Assembly (NCBI GenBank): GCA_044432885.1
Contig: JAWXUG010000013.1
Span: 1 to 19,076, forward strand
Origin: CAYJNO01 sp044432885
Lineage (GTDB): Bacteria; Bacillota_I; Bacilli_A; Erysipelotrichales; Erysipelotrichaceae
Reading direction: 5' to 3'
DNA: 19,076 bases
This document shows positions 1 through 6,641 of the stretch, in pieces. The notes under the pieces are model-generated. The model saw only the letters and a program-made list of their open reading frames with translations, was not told the origin of the DNA and made no database searches. A program made the position numbers and the translations under genes. Numbering within the stretch: the first letter of the stretch is position 1; the number at the start of each line of letters is the position of its first letter.

Positions 1-1764
1 GATTATCAGTATGATGTAGTGGTAGCAGGATTTGGTGCAGCAGGTGCGGTTGCTAGTAAAACAGCAGCTGAAAATGGAGCAAGTGTTCTATTGGTTGAAA
101 AAATGGAACAAGGTTTAGAAGGTGGCAATAGTAAGGTTTGCGGACAATTATTTGCTTACGGAAATGGTGATGAAGAAGCAACTAGAACATACTATGAAAA
201 CTTAGCTGCAGAATTGCCAATTGCTGATGATGTATTAGATACTTTGGTAGCTGGCGTAGCGAATATGAGAGAAATCTTAAATGAACAATTTGGTGTTCCT
301 ATGGAAGATTTCATGGATTGGTCAAGTGTTCCTGTAATCAATGAAATGTCACCTGAATATCCATGGTTAGAAGGTAGTGAAACTGTTGGATTATGGACGA
401 CTCATGCAGGTATTAGTGATGGATACTTATACAATATCTTCCAAGAATATGTATTTGCTAACAGTGACAGTATTGATATTTGGTACGAATCACCAGCAGT
501 ACATTTAATCCAAGATCCTGTGTCAAATACAGTTATTGGTGTTCAAGTTGAAAGAGATGGCGAAACATTAAATATTAGAGCATTAAATGGTGTTGTACTT
601 GCTACAGGCGGATTTGAAGGCAACGAAGAAATGGTTGCTGATTATCTAGGACTAGGTGATTATGCAGTAATCGGTGGACAATATAATACAGGTGATGGAA
701 TTACCATGGCTTTAGAAGTTGGCGCAGATTTATGGCATATGGAAGTTTATGAAGGTGGATTCTATAACGCAGGTTTATCCTATGATGTTGAAATGGGCAC
801 AACAGCTGCTCAATTCGGTATTGTAAGTGGAAGCGCAATTACAGTTGGTGCTGGTGGAAAACGTTATTTCCCAGAAGATATCTTCTCTAAACATGGACAT
901 GTTCCAAACAATGGTTCATGGGATAATCCAAGTTATCCAGATGATTCTTATGTAGTATGGGATCAAAAATATATGGATACAGCTTTAGAAAATGGAAGCA
1001 TTCCTGATGAATTCTTAGATGACATTATCAGTGGTGATACGATTGAAGAATTGGCATTAAATGCAGGAATTGATGCAGAAGCATTAGCTGTTACAATTGC
1101 AAACTACAATACCTATGCAAATGAAGGATTTGATCCGGAATTCGACAGATCTGCTGAAAGTATGACAGCATTTGATGATGAAGGACCATATTATGCAGTC
1201 TATGTAAAACCAAGTATTTTGAATACTCAAGGTGGACCAAGAAAGAATGGAGAAGCTCAAGTGTTAGATGTACAAGGTGAAGTTATTCCTAATCTTTATG
1301 TAGCTGGTGAATTAGGTGGGGTAACCTCTCATCAATATCAAGGTGGAACAAATATTGCTGAATGTATTACATTTGGTATCAAAGCTGGAGAAAATGCAGC
1401 TACTGAAAAAGATCCACTTCCAGCTTATACAATTGAAGTAGTGGAGTCAGATCCTATTTTACCAGGAGTTGTTAGTGACTATGCAGCATTTGAAATTGAT
1501 CTTGAAGATGATCAATATTTAGGACAAGGAACAGGAATTGGTGGAGCATTATATGTTGTAGTTACCATGGATGGTTCAACTATTGTTAATATTGAAGTGG
1601 TAAGTCATTCAGAAACAGATGGCATAAGTGATCCTGCATTTGAAACAGTACCAAGTGCAATCATTGATGCACAATCAACTGAAGTTGACACAGTATCAGG
1701 TGCAACCATTACTTCTAACGCTATCATTGAAGCAGTAAATGATGCGTTATCACAAGTAGAATAA
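1..1764 (+). CDS. FAD-dependent reductase with C-terminal covalent-FMN domain (5' partial)
   Basis: The gene is cut by the left window edge: the frame is open from base 1 (DYQYDVVVAGFGAAG), so the GTG at 19 is not a real start. Visible residues 6-15 carry the Rossmann GxGxxG motif for FAD, followed by the VLLVEK strand end and GGNS, as in the fumarate reductase/flavocytochrome c family (FAD_binding_2). Residues ~480-585 form an FMN_bind domain with DTVSGATITS; the threonine codon at 1705-1707 fits the site where ApbE attaches FMN. Such proteins usually act outside the membrane and reduce enoate-type electron acceptors; the location is inferred because any signal peptide is missing. Near the C-terminus the family's usual substrate-site pattern (HTMGG ... 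NRLGGN) reads NTQGG ... YQGGTN, so the usual His and Arg are absent and fumarate is an unlikely substrate. The FAD/FMN class is firm; the substrate is unknown. Confidence 0.9.
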   Translation, partial: DYQYDVVVAGFGAAGAVASKTAAENGASVLLVEKMEQGLEGGNSKVCGQLFAYGNGDEEATRTYYENLAAELPIADDVLDTLVAGVANMREILNEQFGVPMEDFMDWSSVPVINEMSPEYPWLEGSETVGLWTTHAGISDGYLYNIFQEYVFANSDSIDIWYESPAVHLIQDPVSNTVIGVQVERDGETLNIRALNGVVLATGGFEGNEEMVADYLGLGDYAVIGGQYNTGDGITMALEVGADLWHMEVYEGGFYNAGLSYDVEMGTTAAQFGIVSGSAITVGAGGKRYFPEDIFSKHGHVPNNGSWDNPSYPDDSYVVWDQKYMDTALENGSIPDEFLDDIISGDTIEELALNAGIDAEALAVTIANYNTYANEGFDPEFDRSAESMTAFDDEGPYYAVYVKPSILNTQGGPRKNGEAQVLDVQGEVIPNLYVAGELGGVTSHQYQGGTNIAECITFGIKAGENAATEKDPLPAYTIEVVESDPILPGVVSDYAAFEIDLEDDQYLGQGTGIGGALYVVVTMDGSTIVNIEVVSHSETDGISDPAFETVPSAIIDAQSTEVDTVSGATITSNAIIEAVNDALSQVE

Positions 1765-1769
1765 TAAAA

Positions 1770-1801
1770 AAGAAGTGCTCTTTATTTTAGGGGCACTTCT
1801 T
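1770..1801 (-). terminator. Hairpin terminator of the queuosine operon, overlapping the end of queH
   Basis: Arms 1770-1780 (aagaagtgctc) and 1791-1801 (gggcacttctt) pair over 11 bp with one G-T wobble around a 10-nt loop. On the minus strand the stem is followed by a T-run (complement of the A-run at 1765-1771), as in an intrinsic terminator. On the plus strand no good T-run follows, so it should stop the queuosine operon better than the reductase gene, though it may stabilise the latter's 3' end. The 1791-1801 arm lies inside the last codons of queH. Confidence 0.75.
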
Positions 1802-2411
1802 CATTGGTTCTCATCGAGTATATACAGCCACAATAATCTTGGCGGTAAAGATCATATTCTTTGGCGATTTGGTTTGAAATCAAGTTGCCATTTTCTTTTT
1901 TAAAATCACTAAAGAAATAATTTGTATTAGGATATTTATGAGACAATTGCTCACCTATGAAGTTTAAAATTTGACTATCTTTTTGCCTTGATATGCTCAT
2001 CACTGTACAAAAGTAATCAAAGTGATGTTCATGAGCATAGCGATAGGCTTCATCCATCCTTAAACCATAGCATAGCCTACATCTTCCTTGTCCTTCTTTA
2101 TCATCTTTTAATACTGATAATTTTTCTGTATAGGCTTCGTTTTGATAATCAGTTACGATGAGTTGGACAGGGATATTTCTTTTTTCTAGGTAATCTTTTA
2201 ACTCTTGAAGACGCCTATCATACTCTTGCAAGGGGTAAATATTAGAATTGTTAAAATATAAGGTAACCTCGAAGTATTCACAAAGAAAGGTGAGTGGATA
2301 ACTGCTACACACCCCACAACAAACGTGCATACAAAGCTTGGGTTTAAAAGGGGCATCTTTTATTTGCGCTAAGGTTTCCTTTTGTCTTTTTAAATAGTTG
2401 ATTTTAGTCAT
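1782..2411 (-). CDS. queH: Epoxyqueuosine reductase QueH
   Basis: QueH (formerly DUF208) reduces epoxyqueuosine to queuosine in tRNA and is the non-cobalamin alternative to QueG. The 209-residue protein has the family's cysteine signatures: HVCCGVCSS (Cys31-Cys32), CRLCYGLRMD (Cys111, Cys114) and YRQDYCGCIYS near the C-terminus (Cys194, Cys196). The first two pairs belong to the metal-cluster site and the last is the likely redox-active pair, as known for the family. The length is normal. The ATG at 2409-2411 overlaps the queA stop by 8 bases, so translation is probably coupled. It is the last gene of the tgt-queA-queH operon, and its final codons form one arm of the terminator. Confidence 0.95.
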   Translation of the reverse strand: MTKINYLKRQKETLAQIKDAPFKPKLCMHVCCGVCSSYPLTFLCEYFEVTLYFNNSNIYPLQEYDRRLQELKDYLEKRNIPVQLIVTDYQNEAYTEKLSVLKDDKEGQGRCRLCYGLRMDEAYRYAHEHHFDYFCTVMSISRQKDSQILNFIGEQLSHKYPNTNYFFSDFKKENGNLISNQIAKEYDLYRQDYCGCIYSMRTNEEVPLK

Positions 2412-3432
2412 TACTAATCATCATACTGTCACCAAATGAGAAAAAGCGATAACGTTGCTCAATGGCTTGTTGATAGGCTTCAAATATCAATGGTTTGCTG
2501 GCAAAGGATGAAATCATCATGATCAAGGTTGATTTAGGTAGGTGGAAGTTAGTAATGATACAATCTACAGCTTCCCACTTATAACCTGGGTAAATGAAGA
2601 TATCGGTTTCTCCACTACATGCTTGAAATTGTTGATATTTTTTATAGATGGTTTCAAGGGTTCTTGTTGAAGTTGTTCCCACTGAAATGATTCTTCTATT
2701 ATCTTTTTTTGCCTGATTTAAAATGGCAGCTGTTTCATTGGACATGATATAGGCTTCGCTATGCATAATATGTTCTTCAATGGTTTCAGTATCCATTGGT
2801 CTAAACGTACCTAATCCTACATGTAAGGTAATTTCTGTGATAATAACCCCTTTATCTGTAAGTTGTTTAAATACTTCATCTGTAAAGTGTAATCCTGCAG
2901 TTGGTGCTGCAGCGCTTCCTTTGACTTGAGCATAAATGGTTTGATAACGATTTTTTTCCTCTAATTTTTCATGAATATAAGGAGGAAGTGGCATTTGTCC
3001 CAGTTTTTCTAAGATTTCAAAGAAAATGCCATCATAAATCATCCTAAAAGTGCGTATTCCTTTTTCACCAATACCGATACATTCTGCTCTTAATTCACCT
3101 TCGTGAAAGGAAATAATACTACCTATTTTAACAACTCTAGCGTTTCCTGTTAAACATTCCCAAATATCGTCTTCTTGTTTCAATAATAAGAGTTCTACAT
3201 GGGCTCCTGTTTCTTCTTTAATGCCAAATAATCTGGCAGGAATCACCTCAGTATTATTACGTACCAAGACATCTCCTGCTTTAAAGTAGTCAGCAATGTG
3301 TTTAAAATCAGTGTGTTCAATTTTTTCGCTTTGTTTATGAACGACTAAAAGTTTTGATGCGCTTCGATCACTTAAAGGCGTTTGGGCAATAAGATCTTGA
3401 GGGAGCTCGAAATCAAATTCATTCGTCTTCAT
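2404..3432 (-). CDS. queA: tRNA preQ1(34) S-adenosylmethionine ribosyltransferase-isomerase QueA
   Basis: QueA moves the ribosyl group of S-adenosylmethionine onto preQ1 at the wobble base (position 34) of tRNA, giving epoxyqueuosine, the substrate of QueH. The 342-residue protein is complete and typical: N-terminal FDFELPQDLIAQTPLSDRSAS (residues 6-26), GSAAAPTAGLHFT (172-184) and HVGLGTFRPM (204-213) are highly conserved family motifs. It overlaps tgt by one base (the A at 3432 is shared between the tgt stop and the queA ATG) and overlaps queH by 8 bases, so the three genes form one tightly coupled operon. The order tgt-queA-queH follows the order of the reactions. Confidence 0.97.
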   Translation of the reverse strand: MKTNEFDFELPQDLIAQTPLSDRSASKLLVVHKQSEKIEHTDFKHIADYFKAGDVLVRNNTEVIPARLFGIKEETGAHVELLLLKQEDDIWECLTGNARVVKIGSIISFHEGELRAECIGIGEKGIRTFRMIYDGIFFEILEKLGQMPLPPYIHEKLEEKNRYQTIYAQVKGSAAAPTAGLHFTDEVFKQLTDKGVIITEITLHVGLGTFRPMDTETIEEHIMHSEAYIMSNETAAILNQAKKDNRRIISVGTTSTRTLETIYKKYQQFQACSGETDIFIYPGYKWEAVDCIITNFHLPKSTLIMMISSFASKPLIFEAYQQAIEQRYRFFSFGDSMMISND

Positions 3433-4559
3433 TAAAAGCCTCTTTCATCAAAGCCATAACGTTTTAAAGTTTCTTCTTTAAAGGCTTCAAAACGATCTTC
3501 TTTTATCGCTTCTCGTGCTTGTTCAGTTAATCTTAATAAGAATCTTAAGTTATGAATAGACATTAAGCGACTACCTAATCCTTCATTACAACGATATAAG
3601 TGATTTAGATAGGCTTTTGTATAGTTTTGACAACATTCACAATCACACTCTACATCAAGGGGTGTAAAGTCTTCTTTATAGATGGCTTTTTTAATATTAA
3701 TGCGCCCCTCACTTGTCATACAAGTACCATGTCTTGCGATTCTTGTAGGCAAGACACAATCAAACATATCAACACCACGCTGGATACCTTCAAGGATGTC
3801 ATTAATTGCGCCAACCCCCATTATATAGCGAGGTTTATTTTCTGGCAAATAATCGATACTATATTCCAACATTTTATACATGGTTGGTTTGTCTTCTCCT
3901 ACAGAGGTTCCACCAATTGAATAGCCATCAAAATCCATTTTCACTAATTCTTCAGCACAGTATTTTCTAAGTTCTGGATATTCTCCACCTTGTACGATTC
4001 CAAATAATGCTTGATCATCTCTTTGATGTGCTTCTTTTCCACGTTTTGCCCAACGCAAAGTTCTATCCACACTATTTCTTGCATATTCATAACTAGTAGG
4101 GTATGGAATACATTCATCAAAACTCATAATGATATCAGCACCAATTTGGTTTTGAACTTGAATCGATTTTTCTGGTGTTAAAAATAATTTAGAACCATCT
4201 AAATGACTTTTAAAGTGAACACCTTCTTCTGTAATTTTTCTTGATTTAGACAATGAAAATACTTGGAATCCACCACTATCTGTAAGCATTGGTTTTGAAT
4301 AATTCATGAATTTATGAACACCACCCGCTTTTTCTACGATATCAGAACCAGGTCTTAACCATAGATGATAGGTATTCGATAAGATAATTTCAGAGTTGAT
4401 TTTAGCTAAGTCCTCAGGACTTAAAAATTTGACCGTAGCCAATGTTCCCACCGGCATAAAAATAGGTGTTTCTACGACACCGTGATTCGTATGTACAAGG
4501 CCAACACGAGCCTTCGACTTGGAACTTTTATGTGTTATTTTAAAATTTAAATCTTTCAT
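3432..4559 (-). CDS. tgt: tRNA-guanine(34) transglycosylase Tgt
   Basis: Tgt exchanges the wobble guanine of GUN-anticodon tRNAs for preQ1 (or queuine in salvaging species). The 375-residue protein is complete. Visible signatures are LSNTYHLWLRPG (60-71), MLTDSGGFQVFSL with acid/base Asp94, SFDECIPYPT (146-155), MFDCVLPTRIARHGT with nucleophile Asp267, and a zinc site CxCxxC...H (Cys305, Cys307, Cys310, His336) with the same spacing as in the E. coli enzyme. Cys150 in the FDEC motif matches the preQ1-using bacterial type, so preQ1 is the likelier substrate (inference). As first gene of the operon it has its own promoter and a GGTGAT ribosome binding site (complement of 4563-4568). No preQ1 synthesis genes (queC, queD, queE, queF) lie in the window. 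Confidence 0.97.
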   Translation of the reverse strand: MKDLNFKITHKSSKSKARVGLVHTNHGVVETPIFMPVGTLATVKFLSPEDLAKINSEIILSNTYHLWLRPGSDIVEKAGGVHKFMNYSKPMLTDSGGFQVFSLSKSRKITEEGVHFKSHLDGSKLFLTPEKSIQVQNQIGADIIMSFDECIPYPTSYEYARNSVDRTLRWAKRGKEAHQRDDQALFGIVQGGEYPELRKYCAEELVKMDFDGYSIGGTSVGEDKPTMYKMLEYSIDYLPENKPRYIMGVGAINDILEGIQRGVDMFDCVLPTRIARHGTCMTSEGRINIKKAIYKEDFTPLDVECDCECCQNYTKAYLNHLYRCNEGLGSRLMSIHNLRFLLRLTEQAREAIKEDRFEAFKEETLKRYGFDERGF

Positions 4560-4612
4560 TTTATCACCGCTAGTATTGTATCATAAAAAGGCTTAAATAT
4601 TAAGGTGATAAA
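4560..4612. repeat. 9-bp inverted repeat in the tgt divergent intergenic region
   Basis: 4560-4568 (tttatcacc) is the exact reverse complement of 4604-4612 (ggtgataaa), with 35 bases between. The pair brackets the tgt -10 and lies just upstream of the -10 of the + strand unit. It could be an operator for divergent control. However, one arm is also the tgt ribosome binding site, so part of the match may be coincidence. Confidence 0.35.
4575..4583 (-). promoter_or_regulatory. Probable extended -10 promoter of tgt
   Basis: Read on the minus strand, 4583-4575 is TGATACAAT, an extended -10 (TGn plus TACAAT). Seventeen bases upstream (4603-4598) is a weak -35, TTAATA. Only 15 bases lie between the -10 and the tgt start codon, so the leader would be about 9 nt. 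The short leader lowers confidence. Confidence 0.4.
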
Positions 4613-4621
4613 TGCTATAAT
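4593..4621 (+). promoter_or_regulatory. Probable extended -10 promoter of the membrane protein/oxidoreductase unit
   Basis: TGCTATAAT at 4613-4621 is a consensus extended -10. A weak -35 (TTAAAT, 4593-4598) sits 17 bases upstream. The start codon follows 17 bases after the -10, giving a leader of about 11 nt that holds the AAAGGTG ribosome binding site at 4627-4633. Confidence 0.55.
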
Positions 4622-4638
4622 ATTAAAAAGGTGAAAAG

Positions 4639-5094
4639 ATGAAAAGTAAAGTCTTAAAAATTAGAAATATTCCTCAGGAGTTAGTTCTAGATTCTTTATA
4701 CACAAAACCTACTTTACAATTAGCATTTATTTTTATTGCAGGGATTGTCTTGCTGGTTATGGATGAGCGTACACAGGTATTAGGTATATTATGTATTATT
4801 TTTGCTTGTTATGGGATTTTCGTTGCGCCAAATCGATTGTTAATTCAATTTTTCTCAGAATATCTTGTTTTATATAACTGTCTTACATATGATGAGTGTC
4901 ATCTTGTCTATTGGGATGAAGTTTTATCATGGGCTTATATTCGTCGCCCTAAATATGATTGTTTATCGTTAGAATTAATCGATGGTAGAGTGGAAGAAAT
5001 TGATTGTTTTAACCGATTAAAAATAGAGAATTACTTAAACATTTATGCGAAAGATAAAAAAAGAAAACCCGTTAAGGGCAAACGAATCAACTAG
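4639..5094 (+). CDS. Small membrane protein with a PH-like cytosolic part
   Basis: I do not recognise a named family. The 151-residue protein has two hydrophobic segments, at about residues 25-41 and 47-63, joined by a short charged loop (DERTQ). A mixed, probably beta-rich region of about 75 residues follows, and the tail is very basic (KDKKRKPVKGKRIN). Two short N-terminal helices before a compact strand-rich domain resemble bacterial PH-like membrane proteins (YdbT/bPH type), but this is a shape comparison only. A good ribosome binding site (AAAGGTG) precedes the ATG. It ends 20 bases before the alpha-hydroxy-acid oxidoreductase gene and probably shares its transcript. Confidence 0.75.
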   Translation: MKSKVLKIRNIPQELVLDSLYTKPTLQLAFIFIAGIVLLVMDERTQVLGILCIIFACYGIFVAPNRLLIQFFSEYLVLYNCLTYDECHLVYWDEVLSWAYIRRPKYDCLSLELIDGRVEEIDCFNRLKIENYLNIYAKDKKRKPVKGKRIN

Positions 5095-5114
5095 ATTGGT
5101 AAAAAGGAGAGAAA

Positions 5115-6095
5115 ATGAAGTGTAAAGAGTGTAGAGAATGTAATGGTTATGCTTGTAGGGGACAAATCCCAGGACTTGGGGGTAAAGGTAGTGGGTCAAC
5201 CTTTATTCGCAATGTTGAAATGTTGAAAAAAGTTAAATTTAATATGGATGTTATTGGTGAGGATAAAGAGATTAGCACGGATTCTTTTTTATTGGGCAAA
5301 AAGGTAAGTATTCCTGTTTATGCAGCACCGATTGCAGGGATATTAAATAATTATGGATATGAACAAAGTGATATCGATTATTGCCAACAACTATTGAGTG
5401 GATGTAAGGCTTTTGGAACCATTGGTTTTGTAGGAGATGGGATTGATTATGAGAACTTTTTTGTAAAACCTGCAAAGGTAATTGATCAATTAGAAGGTGC
5501 TGGTATTTTGACTATGAAACCATGGGTTGAAGAAGGAATTCAATTAAGAGTTGATGCCATTAAAGGATTAAATTATTTTGCAATGGCAACGGATGTCGAT
5601 GCGGCAGGATTACCACTGCTCAGAAATTCAGCGATTAAAACAGAATTAAAAAGTGAAGATAAGCTAAGAGCCTTTAAAAAAATGGTAAATAAACCGTTAA
5701 TTGTAAAAGGGATTATGAGTAAAGAAGCAGCGATTGCCTGTGTCAATGCTGGGGTAGATGCAATTGTAGTAAGTAATCATGGAGGACGTGTATTAGATGA
5801 TTGTTTAAGTACGATTGAGGTATTAGCTGAAATTAAAGAAGTCGTACAAGATCGCATGGAAATTTTAATTGATGGTGGATTTAGAAGTGGATATGATGTA
5901 TTTAAAGCATTAGCCTTAGGTGCTGATGGGGTATTAATTGGTCGTCCGTTAACCCTAAGTGAAATAAAAAATGGACAACAAGGTGTAATTGATTATTATC
6001 AAAAAATTCAAGCGGAGCTTATTGATGCGATGCGTATGTGTGGAGTTTCTTCAATAAAGGAAATTTCAAGTAAGAATGTACGTGTAACTTTTTAA
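5115..6095 (+). CDS. FMN-dependent alpha-hydroxy-acid oxidoreductase with N-terminal cysteine cluster
   Basis: This is a TIM-barrel FMN enzyme of the glycolate oxidase/lactate oxidase (LldD) superfamily, which oxidises 2-hydroxy acids to 2-keto acids. The catalytic segment VVSNHGGRVLDD carries His222 and Arg225. IDGGFRSGYDVFKALALGADGVLIGRP (from residue 252) is the FMN phosphate-binding region, and KPLIVKGI (193-200) supplies the conserved lysine. At 326 residues it is somewhat shorter than the roughly 350-400 residues of classical members. The N-terminus is unusual for the superfamily: Cys3, Cys6, Cys9 and Cys14, followed by RGQIPGLGGKGSGSTFIRN. I recall similar CNGxACxG...PGxGGKGxGS starts in uncharacterised homologues from anaerobic Firmicutes. 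The electron acceptor is unlikely to be oxygen in such hosts, and the substrate is unknown. The start is fixed by AAAGGAG (5103-5109). Confidence 0.9.
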   Translation: MKCKECRECNGYACRGQIPGLGGKGSGSTFIRNVEMLKKVKFNMDVIGEDKEISTDSFLLGKKVSIPVYAAPIAGILNNYGYEQSDIDYCQQLLSGCKAFGTIGFVGDGIDYENFFVKPAKVIDQLEGAGILTMKPWVEEGIQLRVDAIKGLNYFAMATDVDAAGLPLLRNSAIKTELKSEDKLRAFKKMVNKPLIVKGIMSKEAAIACVNAGVDAIVVSNHGGRVLDDCLSTIEVLAEIKEVVQDRMEILIDGGFRSGYDVFKALALGADGVLIGRPLTLSEIKNGQQGVIDYYQKIQAELIDAMRMCGVSSIKEISSKNVRVTF

Positions 6096-6104
6096 ATTGT
6101 AAAT

Positions 6105-6137
6105 TGTAAACAAATGAAACAATGAAAATAGTTTACA
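6105..6137. repeat. Inverted repeat overlapping the -35 of the PPase-like gene
   Basis: 6105-6111 (tgtaaac) and 6131-6137 (gtttaca) are inverted copies 19 bases apart; the second one contains the -35 hexamer. The left arm is joined to a tandem repeat of aaattgt (6094-6100 and 6101-6107). The layout is compatible with a repressor operator, but no regulator is known for it. Confidence 0.4.
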
Positions 6138-6160
6138 TTTATGAGGAAATTTGCTATATT
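6132..6160 (+). promoter_or_regulatory. Promoter of the PPase-like gene
   Basis: The -35 TTTACA (6132-6137) and -10 TATATT (6155-6160) are separated by exactly 17 bases, and TGC before the -10 makes it an extended type. Transcription should begin near 6167. That lies downstream of the in-frame ATG at 6141 and so supports the later start at 6180. This is the best promoter in the window. Confidence 0.75.
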
Positions 6161-6179
6161 ATTACAGTATGAGGTGGAT

Positions 6180-6554
6180 ATGAATAAATTTGAAAATAAT
6201 GCCTATTTTTGGCAAAAACTAGATACATTACTACTTTCAAGCAACTTACCTATTGAACGAGCTAAGGGAAGCGCACATCCTAAATATAGTCACCTATATT
6301 ATCCATTAGATTTCGGAAAAATTACGGATGGAAGTCATGAGATTTCTTACTATAAAGGAAGTCATGGGGACAGCTGTGAAAGTTTGGTTGTTGCGGTAGA
6401 TATTTTATCTAAAGAAGTAATGGTTAATCTTTTATTAGGCTGCGATGATGAGGAAATTGATGCAGTATTACGTTTCTTAAATCAAACAGCATTCCAAAAA
6501 ACAATCTTTGTGGGAAGAGGCGACGAAGTTCCTGCATGGGCAACAGAAGAGTAA
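6180..6554 (+). CDS. Inorganic pyrophosphatase-like protein lacking the metal-binding aspartates
   Basis: The 124-residue protein resembles the small soluble-PPase-like proteins of Clostridia and relatives: IERAKGSAHPKY (25-36), YYPLDFGKI (40-48, compare YPxNYGxI in family I PPases), VVAVDILSKEVMVNLLLGC and EIDAVLRFLN. In true family I enzymes the DxDPxD motif holds the catalytic metals. Here the matching stretch is DGSHEISYYKGS, so the aspartate set is gone and pyrophosphate hydrolysis is unlikely; it may bind a phosphate compound or act as a partner. I place the start at ATG 6180 because GAGGTGG (6171-6177) lies just before it and the predicted transcript begins after the in-frame ATG at 6141. 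It is a single gene with its own promoter and terminator. The family assignment is from memory and moderately sure. Confidence 0.7.
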   Translation: MNKFENNAYFWQKLDTLLLSSNLPIERAKGSAHPKYSHLYYPLDFGKITDGSHEISYYKGSHGDSCESLVVAVDILSKEVMVNLLLGCDDEEIDAVLRFLNQTAFQKTIFVGRGDEVPAWATEE

Positions 6555-6576
6555 GCTTCTTAAGGAAGCTTTTTTA
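6553..6576 (+). terminator. Intrinsic terminator after the PPase-like gene
   Basis: Perfect 7-bp stem aagcttc (6553-6559) / gaagctt (6565-6571) with a 5-nt loop, followed by a T-run through 6575. The first stem bases overlap the TAA stop codon. Confidence 0.85.
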
Positions 6577-6614
6577 TTTCTTAAGAACACTTTAATAGCG
6601 AAAGAATTATATTT

Positions 6615-6623
6615 TGTTATAAT
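6615..6623 (+). promoter_or_regulatory. Probable extended -10 promoter of the acylation operon
   Basis: TGTTATAAT at 6615-6623 is a consensus extended -10. No convincing -35 lies 17 bases upstream, which an extended -10 can tolerate. The start codon at 6642 follows after 18 bases holding a GGAGGT ribosome binding site (6630-6635). Confidence 0.55.
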
Positions 6624-6641
6624 GAAAATGGAGGTAAACAG

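Noticed and set aside
3627..3920. 97-codon + strand open frame
   Set aside because: Lies wholly inside tgt on the opposite strand and has no ribosome binding site; a shadow of a clearly real gene.
6141..6179. Upstream in-frame ATG of the PPase-like gene
   Set aside because: It lies upstream of the predicted transcription start and has no ribosome binding site, while ATG 6180 has GAGGTGG.
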